Shown here piece by piece: positions 13,894-21,213 of a stretch of 22,387 nucleotides of DNA (positions are counted from its first letter, which is position 1; each line of letters begins with the position of its first letter). The translations under genes and the position numbers were made by a program. The stretch lies in assembly GCA_937907435.1 (NCBI GenBank), contig CALCIA010000129.1, positions 1 through 22,387 of the forward strand. Reading direction: 5' to 3'. The notes below the pieces were generated by a model. The model had not been told where the DNA came from, ran no database searches, and saw nothing but the letters and a program-made list of their open reading frames with translations. This DNA is from an uncultured Actinomycetes bacterium (GTDB taxonomy: Bacteria > Actinomycetota > Thermoleophilia > Solirubrobacterales > 70-9).

Positions 13894-14826
13894 GTGATGC
13901 TCTCCATCGGGAAGCTCGGCGTCGGCCAGGAGGCCTACTACACCGAACGGGTCGCCGAAGGCGCCGAGGATTACTACTCGGGCCGGGGTGAGGCCGAGGG
14001 CTATTGGATCGGCTCCGCCGCCCGCGACCTGGGGCTCGACGGCAAGGTCGACCCCGACGAACTGACCGCGATGCTGACCGGTCGCCATCCGGCGACCGGC
14101 GGGCCGCTCGGCCTCCGCCACGTCGCCGGACGTGGCCCCGTCCCCGGCTTCGACCTCACCTTCTCGGCGCCGAAGTCGGTCTCGCTGACCTGGGCGCTCG
14201 GCAGCGAGGGCGCCGGGGCCGAGGTCGCCGCCGCCCACAAGGCATCCGTCGCCGCCGCGCTCGACTACATGGAGCGGATGGCCTGCTGGACCCGGCGCGG
14301 CCACGGCGGGCGCGAGTTCGTCCACGGCAACGGCTTCCTCGCCGCCGCCTACCTCCATCGCTCCTCGCGCGCCGGCGACCCCCAGCTCCACAACCACGTC
14401 CTCCTCGCCAACGCGACCCGAGGGCCGGACGGCCGCTGGACCCGGCTCTACCACCCGGCGATCTACGACCACGCGAAGAGCGCCGGTTACATCTACGAGG
14501 CGAACCTTCGCCACGAGCTGACCCGCAGGCTCGGCGTCCGCTGGCGGGAGGTCGCCAACGGCATCGCCGAGATCGAGGGCTTCGACCCCGAGCACCTCCG
14601 TGCCTTCTCGACCCGGCGCGCCGAGATCCTCGCCGCCACCGCGTCCGACGCATCCGCCCGCGCCCGCCAGGTCGCCACCCTGGAGACGCGAAGGGCCAAG
14701 GACCGCGACCTGACCGAGGAGAGCCTGCGCGAGAGGTGGCGGTCGACGGCCGAGGAGATCGGCCTCGACCGCGAGGCGATCCGTCGGACCTTCGGCCGCG
14801 TCCGGAGGTCGCTCCGCCGAGGGTGA
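13894..14826 (+). CDS. MobF (TrwC/TraA-type) relaxase domain protein
   Basis: This 310-residue protein is the relaxase half of a MobF enzyme, which nicks oriT and becomes covalently attached to the transferred strand. The N-terminal tyrosines (Y14, Y15, and Y26, Y27) are candidates for the nucleophiles. The metal-binding histidine triad lies in HRSSRAGDPQLHNHVLLAN (H154, H165, H167). The central FDLTFSAPKSVSLTWAL (85-101) is the family's signature. Most MobF proteins carry the helicase in the same chain, but here the frame ends at TGA 14824-14826. The helicase begins at GTG 14823, an overlap of four bases. It is therefore either a natural two-protein version or a frameshifted gene. Start ATG 13894 begins right at the conserved LSIGKL element. 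Confidence 0.85.
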   Translation: MMLSIGKLGVGQEAYYTERVAEGAEDYYSGRGEAEGYWIGSAARDLGLDGKVDPDELTAMLTGRHPATGGPLGLRHVAGRGPVPGFDLTFSAPKSVSLTWALGSEGAGAEVAAAHKASVAAALDYMERMACWTRRGHGGREFVHGNGFLAAAYLHRSSRAGDPQLHNHVLLANATRGPDGRWTRLYHPAIYDHAKSAGYIYEANLRHELTRRLGVRWREVANGIAEIEGFDPEHLRAFSTRRAEILAATASDASARARQVATLETRRAKDRDLTEESLRERWRSTAEEIGLDREAIRRTFGRVRRSLRRG

Positions 14827-17015
14827 CCGGCTCCGAGGTGGCCGACGCGCTGACTGCCCGCGCCTCCCATTTCGACCGCCGCGACGTGATCCAGGCGGTC
14901 GCCGACCGGCTCACCGCCGGGGCTCCGGCCGCCGAGGTCGAGGGGCTTGCCGACGCCTTCCTGGCGCTCGACACGACCGTCGCGGTCGGCGGGAGCGCGA
15001 AGGGTCCGCGGTTCACGACCCGGCGCGTATGGGAGATCGAGCGGGACGCTCTCGCCGCCGCACAGGAGATGGCGGCCGACGCCGGTCACACCGTCGTCGC
15101 CGAGGCAGTGGTGGCCCGCGTCCTCGCGACCCCCTCGACCGTCAAGGCCGACCAGCGCTCGATGGTCGGGCGCCTGACGACCGGCGGCGAGCAGCTCGTC
15201 GTCGTGGTCGGGGAGGCCGGGACCGGCAAGACCTTCGCCACCGTCGCCGCCGCCGAGGCATGGGCGGGCGCCGGGGTCTCCCTGCGGGTGGCGGCGCCGA
15301 CCTGGCGCGCCGCGAGCGTCCTGCGCTCCGAGGGCCTCGACGCCGTCAGCGTGGCCCGCCTCCTCGCCGAGCTCGACGCCGGCCGCCGGGGGCTGGCGCC
15401 CCGGTCGGTCTTGCTGGTCGACGAGGCCGGGATGGTCGACTCGGCCGGCCTGGCCCGGCTCATCGACCACGCCCGCGCCGCCGACGCCAAGCTGGTCCTG
15501 GTCGGCGACCCCGCGCAGCTCGGCGAGATCGAGGCGGGCGGGCTCTTCGCCTCGATCGTGGCGCGCACGGAGCCGGTCGTCCTCGACCAGGTGATCCGTC
15601 ACGAGCACGACCTCGACCGCGAGGGCGCGCGTCGTATCCGCGAAGGCAGGGGCGCCGAGGCGGTCGAGGTCTACCGCTCCGCCGAGCGCGTCGTCGTCTC
15701 CGCCGACCCCGAGGCCCGCCGCGAGGAGATGGTGCGCGACTGGTGGCGCTCCTTCGCCGAGGGCGAGGACGCGCTGATGATCGCCAAGCGAAACGTCGAG
15801 GTCGCGCGGCTGAACCTCCTGGCGCGGGAGGTGATGAAGGCGGAGGGGCGGCTCGGCGACCGGGAGGTCACGGTCGGCGAGGGGAGCTTCGCGGTCGGCG
15901 ACCAGGTCATCACCCGCGTCAACGACCACCGTGCGGGCATCTACAACCGCGAGCGCTGGCGGGTCGATGCCATCGACACGGCCGGGAGTGTCGATCTGCG
16001 CGGCGTCGACACCGACCGGCGGGTGACGGTCGACGCCGACTACCTCACGCGCGAGAACCCGAGCGACGGTGCCCCTGCCCTCCAGCATGCCTACGCCGCC
16101 ACCACCTACCAGGCGCAGGGTTCGACCGTCGACCGCGCATACGTCATGGCCGATCCCTCGATGGATCGGCAGGAGCTCTACGTCGCGGCCTCTCGTAGCC
16201 GGGGCGAGACGTTCTTCTACGCGACCCCGGAGGTCGACCTCGAGCGCGCCGAGTACGCGCCTCACGCGCCCGGCCGCGAGGGCCTCGCCCACATCGCCGC
16301 CGCGGCCGAGCGCGACGGCGCCCAGGTCTCCGCGCACGATCAGGCGCTCCGCTCGCGGCTCGATCCGCTCTCCTCGCCGGACCTCGTACGCCTCCGCGAC
16401 GAGCTGCGCTCCGAGGCGGGAGCGGAGGCGCAGGGCGAACGGCGACGCGAGAACCTCGACGAACGGATCGCCCACAGCGAGGAGCTGATCGCCGGCGTCG
16501 AGGCCGGGCGCCGGGAACTCGGCGACCCGCCGCGATGGGGCCGGGGCGCCAAGCGCGCCCATGAGGATGCCCGTCGCCGGCTCGACGCCCGCGAGTCGAT
16601 GTCGCGGGAGGCGCTGCGCCGCCACCAGGCCGAGCGCGAGGAGTTGCCGGACGTGGTCCATGAGGCGCGGGCGGAGGTGGCGGCGATCGACCGTATCCTC
16701 GACCGGCGCGTCGACATGGCGCTCGCCGCCGCGCGTGTCTCTCCCGGTGCCTATCTCGTCTCCGAGCTGGGGGAGAGGCCCCAGGAGGGGCCGGGGCGGA
16801 TCGCCTGGGACCGGGCGGTCGGGGAGGTCGAGGGATACCGCCAACGCAACGCGATCCGGGACCGGGACTCGGCGCTCGGGTCCCGGCCGAGGGAGGCGGT
16901 GGCCCGGATCGAGCACCGGCGTGCGCAGGAGGCGATCAGGCGGGCGCAGCGGGAGATCGGGATCGAGCGGGTGCGGAAGATCGAGCGGACCCGGGCGATG
17001 GAGATCGAGCTGTGA
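14823..17015 (+). CDS. RecD-like helicase of the MobF relaxase system
   Basis: This 730-residue protein is the helicase part normally fused behind a MobF relaxase; it unwinds DNA during transfer. It opens with the linker segment TARASHFDRRDVIQAVA (11-27), then Walker A GEAGTGKT (130-137), Walker B LLVDEAGMVD (197-206), motif III GDPAQLGEIEAGG (228-240) and a C-terminal helicase 2B-like part (YAATTYQAQGSTVDRAYV, then YVAASRSRGETFF). The last 200 residues are highly charged and probably coiled-coil. I start at GTG 14823 because it overlaps the relaxase stop and the homologous region begins right after; upstream the same frame is an arginine/proline-rich shadow. The excisionase-like gene follows 14 bases later. 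Confidence 0.85.
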   Translation: MTGSEVADALTARASHFDRRDVIQAVADRLTAGAPAAEVEGLADAFLALDTTVAVGGSAKGPRFTTRRVWEIERDALAAAQEMAADAGHTVVAEAVVARVLATPSTVKADQRSMVGRLTTGGEQLVVVVGEAGTGKTFATVAAAEAWAGAGVSLRVAAPTWRAASVLRSEGLDAVSVARLLAELDAGRRGLAPRSVLLVDEAGMVDSAGLARLIDHARAADAKLVLVGDPAQLGEIEAGGLFASIVARTEPVVLDQVIRHEHDLDREGARRIREGRGAEAVEVYRSAERVVVSADPEARREEMVRDWWRSFAEGEDALMIAKRNVEVARLNLLAREVMKAEGRLGDREVTVGEGSFAVGDQVITRVNDHRAGIYNRERWRVDAIDTAGSVDLRGVDTDRRVTVDADYLTRENPSDGAPALQHAYAATTYQAQGSTVDRAYVMADPSMDRQELYVAASRSRGETFFYATPEVDLERAEYAPHAPGREGLAHIAAAAERDGAQVSAHDQALRSRLDPLSSPDLVRLRDELRSEAGAEAQGERRRENLDERIAHSEELIAGVEAGRRELGDPPRWGRGAKRAHEDARRRLDARESMSREALRRHQAEREELPDVVHEARAEVAAIDRILDRRVDMALAAARVSPGAYLVSELGERPQEGPGRIAWDRAVGEVEGYRQRNAIRDRDSALGSRPREAVARIEHRRAQEAIRRAQREIGIERVRKIERTRAMEIEL

Positions 17016-17029
17016 GGGGGTCGCCCTGA

Positions 17030-17305
17030 ATGGCCGCCTTGCGCCTGGAGGTCGACGAGGAGCTGATCGAGCGGATCGCGGCCCGCGCGGCCGAACTGAT
17101 CGACGGACGCACTCAGGGCAGAGAGCCGGACGGGTGGTTGCGGGGCGCCGACCGGATCGCCGCCTACATCGACGCGCCGCGCTCGCGTGTCTACGCGCTC
17201 GTCTCGGCCCGGCGCATCCCGGTCCACCACGACGGCTCGGCTCTTATCGCGCGTCGCTCGGAGCTCGACCGATGGCTGGTGCAGGGTGGAGGGCTGCGCA
17301 CCTGA
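17030..17305 (+). CDS. Excisionase-like helix-turn-helix protein
   Basis: This 91-residue protein has a C-terminal winged helix-turn-helix of the excisionase/MerR-like (HTH_17) kind. WLRGADRIAAYIDAPRSRVYALVSARRIPVHH, shown here as WLRGADRIAAYI plus SRVYALVSARRIP (about 36-67), is the recognition part, followed by a wing and RRSELDRWL. Such proteins bind the arms of the att site and push the integrase towards excision, and sometimes repress. The N-terminal 30 residues form a charged helix. It sits between the helicase and the integrase, as expected. It could also be a transcription regulator of the element. Confidence 0.75.
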   Translation: MAALRLEVDEELIERIAARAAELIDGRTQGREPDGWLRGADRIAAYIDAPRSRVYALVSARRIPVHHDGSALIARRSELDRWLVQGGGLRT

Positions 17306-17390
17306 CCACCGGGACCTACGGGTTGCTGTCTCGACGCTGTGGCGGGCGGCTTTGGCGACCGCGAGTGTGGCACCGGCGTCGCGGCCTTCA

Positions 17391-17411
17391 AGCCCCGGCT
17401 GCGCCGGGGCT
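17391..17411. terminator. 8-bp hairpin between excisionase-like gene and integrase
   Basis: AGCCCCGG (17391-17398) and CCGGGGCT (17404-17411) pair with a 5-base loop in the 257-base gap before the integrase. It lies about 85 bases after the excisionase-like stop. It might be a terminator or part of an attachment-site arm; position does not decide. Confidence 0.3.
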
Positions 17412-17562
17412 CCTCGCGGCCCTCGCCTGCGGCTCGGGTTCCGGCCGCTTCCGTCCGGTGCGGTTCTGCGGTTGTCAAAGCCGCCGGGTGGGCGAGGACG
17501 GGAGTTCAGGCTGATCCGACTAACCGGGAGTGAATCAAACGACAGGCGAAGGAGAGACATCC

Positions 17563-18906
17563 ATGGCAAGGCTGACCAAGACCTCGACTCCGGGCATATA
17601 TCGGCGCCACGTACAGGGCTGCCCCAACGTGAACGGCAAAGGCCGCTGCGACTGCAACTACGCGGTTCCGAGACGACACCGCGGACGCCAGAGGATGGAG
17701 ACCTATCGGACCTTTGATGAAGCGCGGGCCGCGAAAGGTCGCCAGGACGCTGGCGATACCAAGCCGAAGTCGAAGATCAAGTTCGGCGAGTACTTCCCCG
17801 ACTGGATCGAGACCTACGCGGGACGCACCAAGCGTGGCTTTGAGGAGGAGACTCGCACCGAGTACCGGCGGTCGATCGAGAACGACGCGCTGCCCCTCTG
17901 GCGGGACCTGCCGATGGCGGAGATCGACCAGGCGGAGGTCCGGCGCCTCTACAAGTCGATGCTCGACAACAGCAAATCGCACGCCGCGATGAAGAAGACG
18001 CGCGGGGCGTTGTCTCCGCTCTTCAACACCGCGATCGAAGAGCGGGCGATCGACTTCAACCCGGTGACCGGCGTGAAGATCCCGGCACCGCCGAAGACCC
18101 TGGCCGAGGACGAAGACGAGGAGCGCGGCAAGGCCCTCAAGCGGACGGAGCTTGCCGCCTTTCTGGATGCCGTCGATCCCGACTGGCGAATGTTCTTCGA
18201 ATTCCTGACGGTGACGGGACTGCGGATCGGCGAGGCGATCGGGCTGGTCTGGAAGAACGTCGTCCTGACCGGCGACGAACCGCGCATTAGGGTGCGCGAG
18301 CAGATCTATAAGGGGCGGCGGAAGAAGTACCTCAAGAGCGACGAGGGCAAACGGGACATCCCGCTCACGACGGCGTGGGCTGATCGACTGGTTACTCATC
18401 GCGGCGCGGCCTACCAGGGCGACGATGCGCCGGTCTTCTGCTCGACGGTTGGCACGCCGCTAGTTCCGGGCAACGTCTACCGGCGGGTGCTGGCGCCGGC
18501 CGCGATCGACGCAGGCCTCTACGTGCAGGTCGGTCCTGATGTCGCGGACGTCGAGTTGCGGGAGGTGGTGAAGCGATCCGGTCGTCGGCATCTCGCGCCG
18601 GCCGGCGGCTACGAGACGCTGTGCGGCCGGGAGGGGGCGTTCGAGCCTGCGGGCGACGATCACGCCGGACCGTCCTGCGCGATCTGCGAGCAGGCGGCCC
18701 AGGGGCGCTCGCGGAAGGGTCGCAAGACGGCGATCGCCTTCCATGCCTTTCGTCACACCTGCACCTCGTTGCTCTTCGCCGAGAGTCGCAACGTGAAGCA
18801 GGTGGCGGCGTGGTTAGGTCACGCAGACCCGGCGTTCACGCTGCGCGTCTATGTCGATCTGTTGGACGAGGGCATGGGTGGCGGATTGGAGCTGGACCTG
18901 ACGTAG
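17563..18906 (+). CDS. Tyrosine recombinase (integrase) with Cys/His insert
   Basis: This 447-residue integrase has an N-terminal basic arm-binding part with a small Cys cluster (C20, C29, C31), a SAM-like core-binding domain (about 75-170) and a catalytic domain with R221 in TGLRIGEAIGL, H394 and R397 in HAFRHT, H420 in WLGHAD and Y430 in LRVYVDLL. It inserts the element into its attachment site by site-specific recombination. I chose ATG 17563 because AAGGAGA lies seven bases upstream; an in-frame GTG at 17530 lacks one. Odd feature: about 60 residues (323-388) are inserted between the N-terminal part of the catalytic domain and the HxxR motif, containing H343, C354, C372 and C375, which looks like a zinc site. 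Confidence 0.9.
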   Translation: MARLTKTSTPGIYRRHVQGCPNVNGKGRCDCNYAVPRRHRGRQRMETYRTFDEARAAKGRQDAGDTKPKSKIKFGEYFPDWIETYAGRTKRGFEEETRTEYRRSIENDALPLWRDLPMAEIDQAEVRRLYKSMLDNSKSHAAMKKTRGALSPLFNTAIEERAIDFNPVTGVKIPAPPKTLAEDEDEERGKALKRTELAAFLDAVDPDWRMFFEFLTVTGLRIGEAIGLVWKNVVLTGDEPRIRVREQIYKGRRKKYLKSDEGKRDIPLTTAWADRLVTHRGAAYQGDDAPVFCSTVGTPLVPGNVYRRVLAPAAIDAGLYVQVGPDVADVELREVVKRSGRRHLAPAGGYETLCGREGAFEPAGDDHAGPSCAICEQAAQGRSRKGRKTAIAFHAFRHTCTSLLFAESRNVKQVAAWLGHADPAFTLRVYVDLLDEGMGGGLELDLT

Positions 18907-18979
18907 CCGGGATGAAGGGTTGCAGGGAAGATCGCAGAGTTGTGTGCGGTGTTTTGAGTGATCTGAAAGGCTTCGCCAA

Positions 18980-19912
18980 ATGAGCCGACTTACGATCTAC
19001 TACGGGCAGATATGGCAGGGGAAACCCACTCTGCTCTCCGAGTTCCCCTTGTTAGACGCGGTTCGGGATGCCGAATCGGTCAACCGGTACAAACACGACT
19101 GGCTGCTCGGGAACCTGTCGGTCGACGAGGATCGCCACCTAATCACGGGCAAACTGGGGTATCCCGAGACGGAGCGGCGGACCCAAGAGGACTACGACCC
19201 GCTAACGAACGAGTTCGTCGCACAAACGGTTGAGGTACCCGACGCGGCGTCGGCGGCGTTCGCTTTGAACTACGAATCGGGCGCCATTGCGTTTGAAGGC
19301 ACGGATCGAATCGGTGCAAGGGGGTTCGTGAATCATTTCGTGGCCCTGCTCAAGACGGTGGACGAGACTTACAAAGGCCGCTTGATAAGGATCGCCACCG
19401 AGTACAAGGAGTTCCTCGCCGAGGTGGACAAGGTGACGCGGGTGAGTTTCGACGTAAGGCCGACGAACCCCCGAGACCGCAACATTTTTAAGCCTCTCGA
19501 TGTCGGAATGAAGGCTTCAAACGCGTCGCGGCAACGGACGGTGCTCGAAAGTGATGAAGGACTGATAGTTCCGCCTCCGGCAAGCCGAGACGAAACGACC
19601 GACAACCCAGCCATCATGGGAATTGAGATGGTCGAGGAGGGTTACGGCAAAGGATTCAAGATCGACGCCGAGCGTAATGGCCGCGATTACCGATTCGACT
19701 CCGAGCAGGGGGGCGGCCTGCTCCGGGATGAGATCGAGGGCGCTCCCGACGACCCCGAGCGCCGTACGGCAGCTCTTGTCGACCACCTTGAGAACAAGCA
19801 CCTGGACGATGAGGGGGCCGACGCTCGCGTGTCCGAGACCGATAACCCTTCGGACGAAGACGGGCAAGGTCGAGCTGATGTGCCAGACGAGGACGAGCAG
19901 GGAGAGGATTAG
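18980..19912 (+). CDS. Unknown soluble protein, candidate sensor of a RexAB-like pair
   Basis: This 310-residue protein has no recognised family. It has no signal peptide or membrane segment. The N-terminal half begins LTIYYGQI (4-11) and includes a beta-rich stretch ending in GAIAFEGTDRIGARGFVNHF (101-120); the middle has VTRVSFDVRPTNPRD (152-166); the C-terminus (276-310) is strongly acidic. The alternation of strand-like segments with conserved-looking aromatic/Gly positions recalls RexA and DUF4747-like proteins as I remember them, which is only an impression. A weak AAAGG lies ten bases before the ATG. The next gene starts three bases after the stop, so it is co-translated with a four-helix membrane protein. 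GC content is lower than upstream. I infer a defence or abortive-infection role, without proof. Confidence 0.65.
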   Translation: MSRLTIYYGQIWQGKPTLLSEFPLLDAVRDAESVNRYKHDWLLGNLSVDEDRHLITGKLGYPETERRTQEDYDPLTNEFVAQTVEVPDAASAAFALNYESGAIAFEGTDRIGARGFVNHFVALLKTVDETYKGRLIRIATEYKEFLAEVDKVTRVSFDVRPTNPRDRNIFKPLDVGMKASNASRQRTVLESDEGLIVPPPASRDETTDNPAIMGIEMVEEGYGKGFKIDAERNGRDYRFDSEQGGGLLRDEIEGAPDDPERRTAALVDHLENKHLDDEGADARVSETDNPSDEDGQGRADVPDEDEQGED

Positions 19913-19915
19913 CTT

Positions 19916-20506
19916 GTGGTGGTGACCGGTCGCCGCGATCAGGTGGTCAAGCCTCCGGACGATGGAGGTGAGGACTTTTACGAGTCGACCCGCTTCTGGG
20001 TCGCAGCTCGCTCCTACGGTTTCGGAAGCTTGCTCTTTACCTGGGGCTCGGCCGTCGCGCTTTGCGGGGCCAGTGCCGTTCTGTTCCTCTTCCTTCGGGG
20101 AGACCTAACGCTGAGCGGGGTCAAGGCGCTCGGAGTGGCTTACGTCAGCTTGGGGGCGGCACTCTTCGGGATCGTCCTTGCAGGCTTTGCGGTTGTCGCC
20201 GCATTTTTCGACGAGGAGTATGTATCGAAACTCCGTGATGCGGGCAGCCTTGGAAACTCGCTTTTCGGTTTTTGGTGGGTGGCGGCCCTAACCGTTGGTG
20301 CCCTGATTTGCGCCGTGGCGCTGACTGTTACGGCTTTTGCGGGCGCCTCAAGGTCCGTTACGGCAGTTGTGGTTTCGCTAGCCACTGCACTTTTCATCGC
20401 GAGCCTTGCCGAGGCGCTATCTCTGGTGGGAACGATCATGCGTCACGCCCTGTATCGAAGTGAGCTGTCTCGGCGAGACATCCGGATCAGCCAGCAGGAC
20501 CGTTAG
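19916..20506 (+). CDS. Four-helix membrane protein, candidate effector of the pair
   Basis: This 196-residue protein has a charged N-terminal 30 residues and four hydrophobic segments (about 36-60, 70-98, 117-142 and 147-174). Both ends are probably cytoplasmic, with a charged loop FFDEEYVSKLRD (97-108) between helices 2 and 3 and a basic tail RSELSRRDIR. I recognise no family. GTG 19916 follows the preceding stop by three bases, with GGAGAGG about ten bases upstream; alternative GTG codons at 19919 and 19922 would shorten it slightly. Together with the soluble partner it resembles a sensor plus membrane-permeabilising effector layout. It could also be a plain membrane anchor. Confidence 0.65.
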   Translation: MVVTGRRDQVVKPPDDGGEDFYESTRFWVAARSYGFGSLLFTWGSAVALCGASAVLFLFLRGDLTLSGVKALGVAYVSLGAALFGIVLAGFAVVAAFFDEEYVSKLRDAGSLGNSLFGFWWVAALTVGALICAVALTVTAFAGASRSVTAVVVSLATALFIASLAEALSLVGTIMRHALYRSELSRRDIRISQQDR

Positions 20507-20745
20507 TTGACCTGCGGTAGATCTCGGCGTTGCGCCGCCGCACGTGTCCCAGTCCGTCCTCGCCGCTGCGCATCGGATGGATGCACTGTTGACCTGGGTG
20601 TTGCCTGGAGCCTGATCGACGGGCCTGACAGCGCAACGCTTGAGGTCCATTTTCCCCGCGGTTCGTCGCTGCCGCAGGAGTGTCCCGTTTTCTCTGGACC
20701 CAGAGATTCGGCTGGCGGCGAGCTGAATGTGTTCGACCGCCCGGC

Positions 20746-21213
20746 CTAGGAAGAAGTTGATGCCACCGGGGCGTACGCGGCCGTGAGGAGTTTCACCTGG
20801 CTCTCGCGGACGATGATGAAACCGTCGACGGTCTCGTCGTCAGGGCGTCCGGGCCGTCTTGCCTTGCAGTCCATCAACAGTAGTTCACGGTCGTCGGCGT
20901 CGGTCGGCGTATATCCGCGGAGGTCGCCCGATATTCGGAGACCTTCGGCGAACTCAAGCGACACCGTCACAGCCTTGTCGGGCGGGCGCTCGATATCGAA
21001 GCTTTTCCTCCAGATCGTGTTTTGCGAGTAGGCGTCGTCGGATCCGTTCGATCCGTTTCTAGTGATCAGCCTGGCCGCTCCCTCTGCGAAGGCGAAGCTG
21101 ACGATGATCGTCGCGAAACCGCATCCAATGACGGCGGCGGTGTGGTCCTCGGCGTACTTTCCCGGACCTTCGAGGAGCGTCCCGGCGTCCAAGGTATGAG
21201 TGAGGTCGGCCAC
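20746..21213 (-). pseudogene. C-terminal part of a DUF6338-like membrane protein, cut by IS630
   Basis: The readable 155 residues hold one transmembrane helix (about 24-50) followed by a soluble domain: WRKSFD (68-73), a VTVSLEFAEGLRISGDLRGY strand pair (82-101), DDRELLLMD (107-115) and VDGFIIVRESQVKLL (129-143). This pattern matches the C-terminal half of DUF6338 proteins as I remember them: a hydrophobic stretch, a strand/xGxxxGxxxxY motif, an RELxL motif and a final VxxxxIxxLTxxYAP. Such proteins are usually about 200-250 residues with two or more N-terminal helices. The frame opens at a GTG touching the TA target of the IS630 element, so the 5' part is missing. Function is unknown. Confidence 0.6.

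Larger units (their letters stand above)
13465..21213. mobile_element. Probable integrative mobilizable/conjugative element (ends approximate)
   Basis: A MobF relaxase, helicase, excisionase-like gene and tyrosine integrase are contiguous on the + strand, followed by cargo of lower GC than the flanks. That combination is diagnostic of an element that integrates and transfers. No coupling ATPase, T4SS or FtsK/TraB-type translocase lies inside the window, so it is either mobilizable only or continues to the right. I could not find direct repeats that would be attL and attR, and no tRNA gene is visible. The stated ends are the first and last non-IS bases that look foreign, not measured boundaries. 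Confidence 0.5.

Noticed and set aside
14493..16916. 807-residue minus-strand frame opposite the helicase
   Set aside because: High-GC antisense shadow; the + strand carries all helicase motifs.
18907..18979. Attachment site or tRNA fragment just behind the integrase
   Set aside because: I looked for a tRNA-like 3' end and for a direct repeat of this stretch elsewhere in the window and found nothing convincing (only an 8-base GGATGAAG-type match).
18980..20506. Assignment of the cargo pair to Kiwa (KwaA/KwaB)
   Set aside because: Sizes and four-helix topology fit, but the gene order is reversed and I see no KwaB-like sequence features; RexAB order fits better, and neither is proven.
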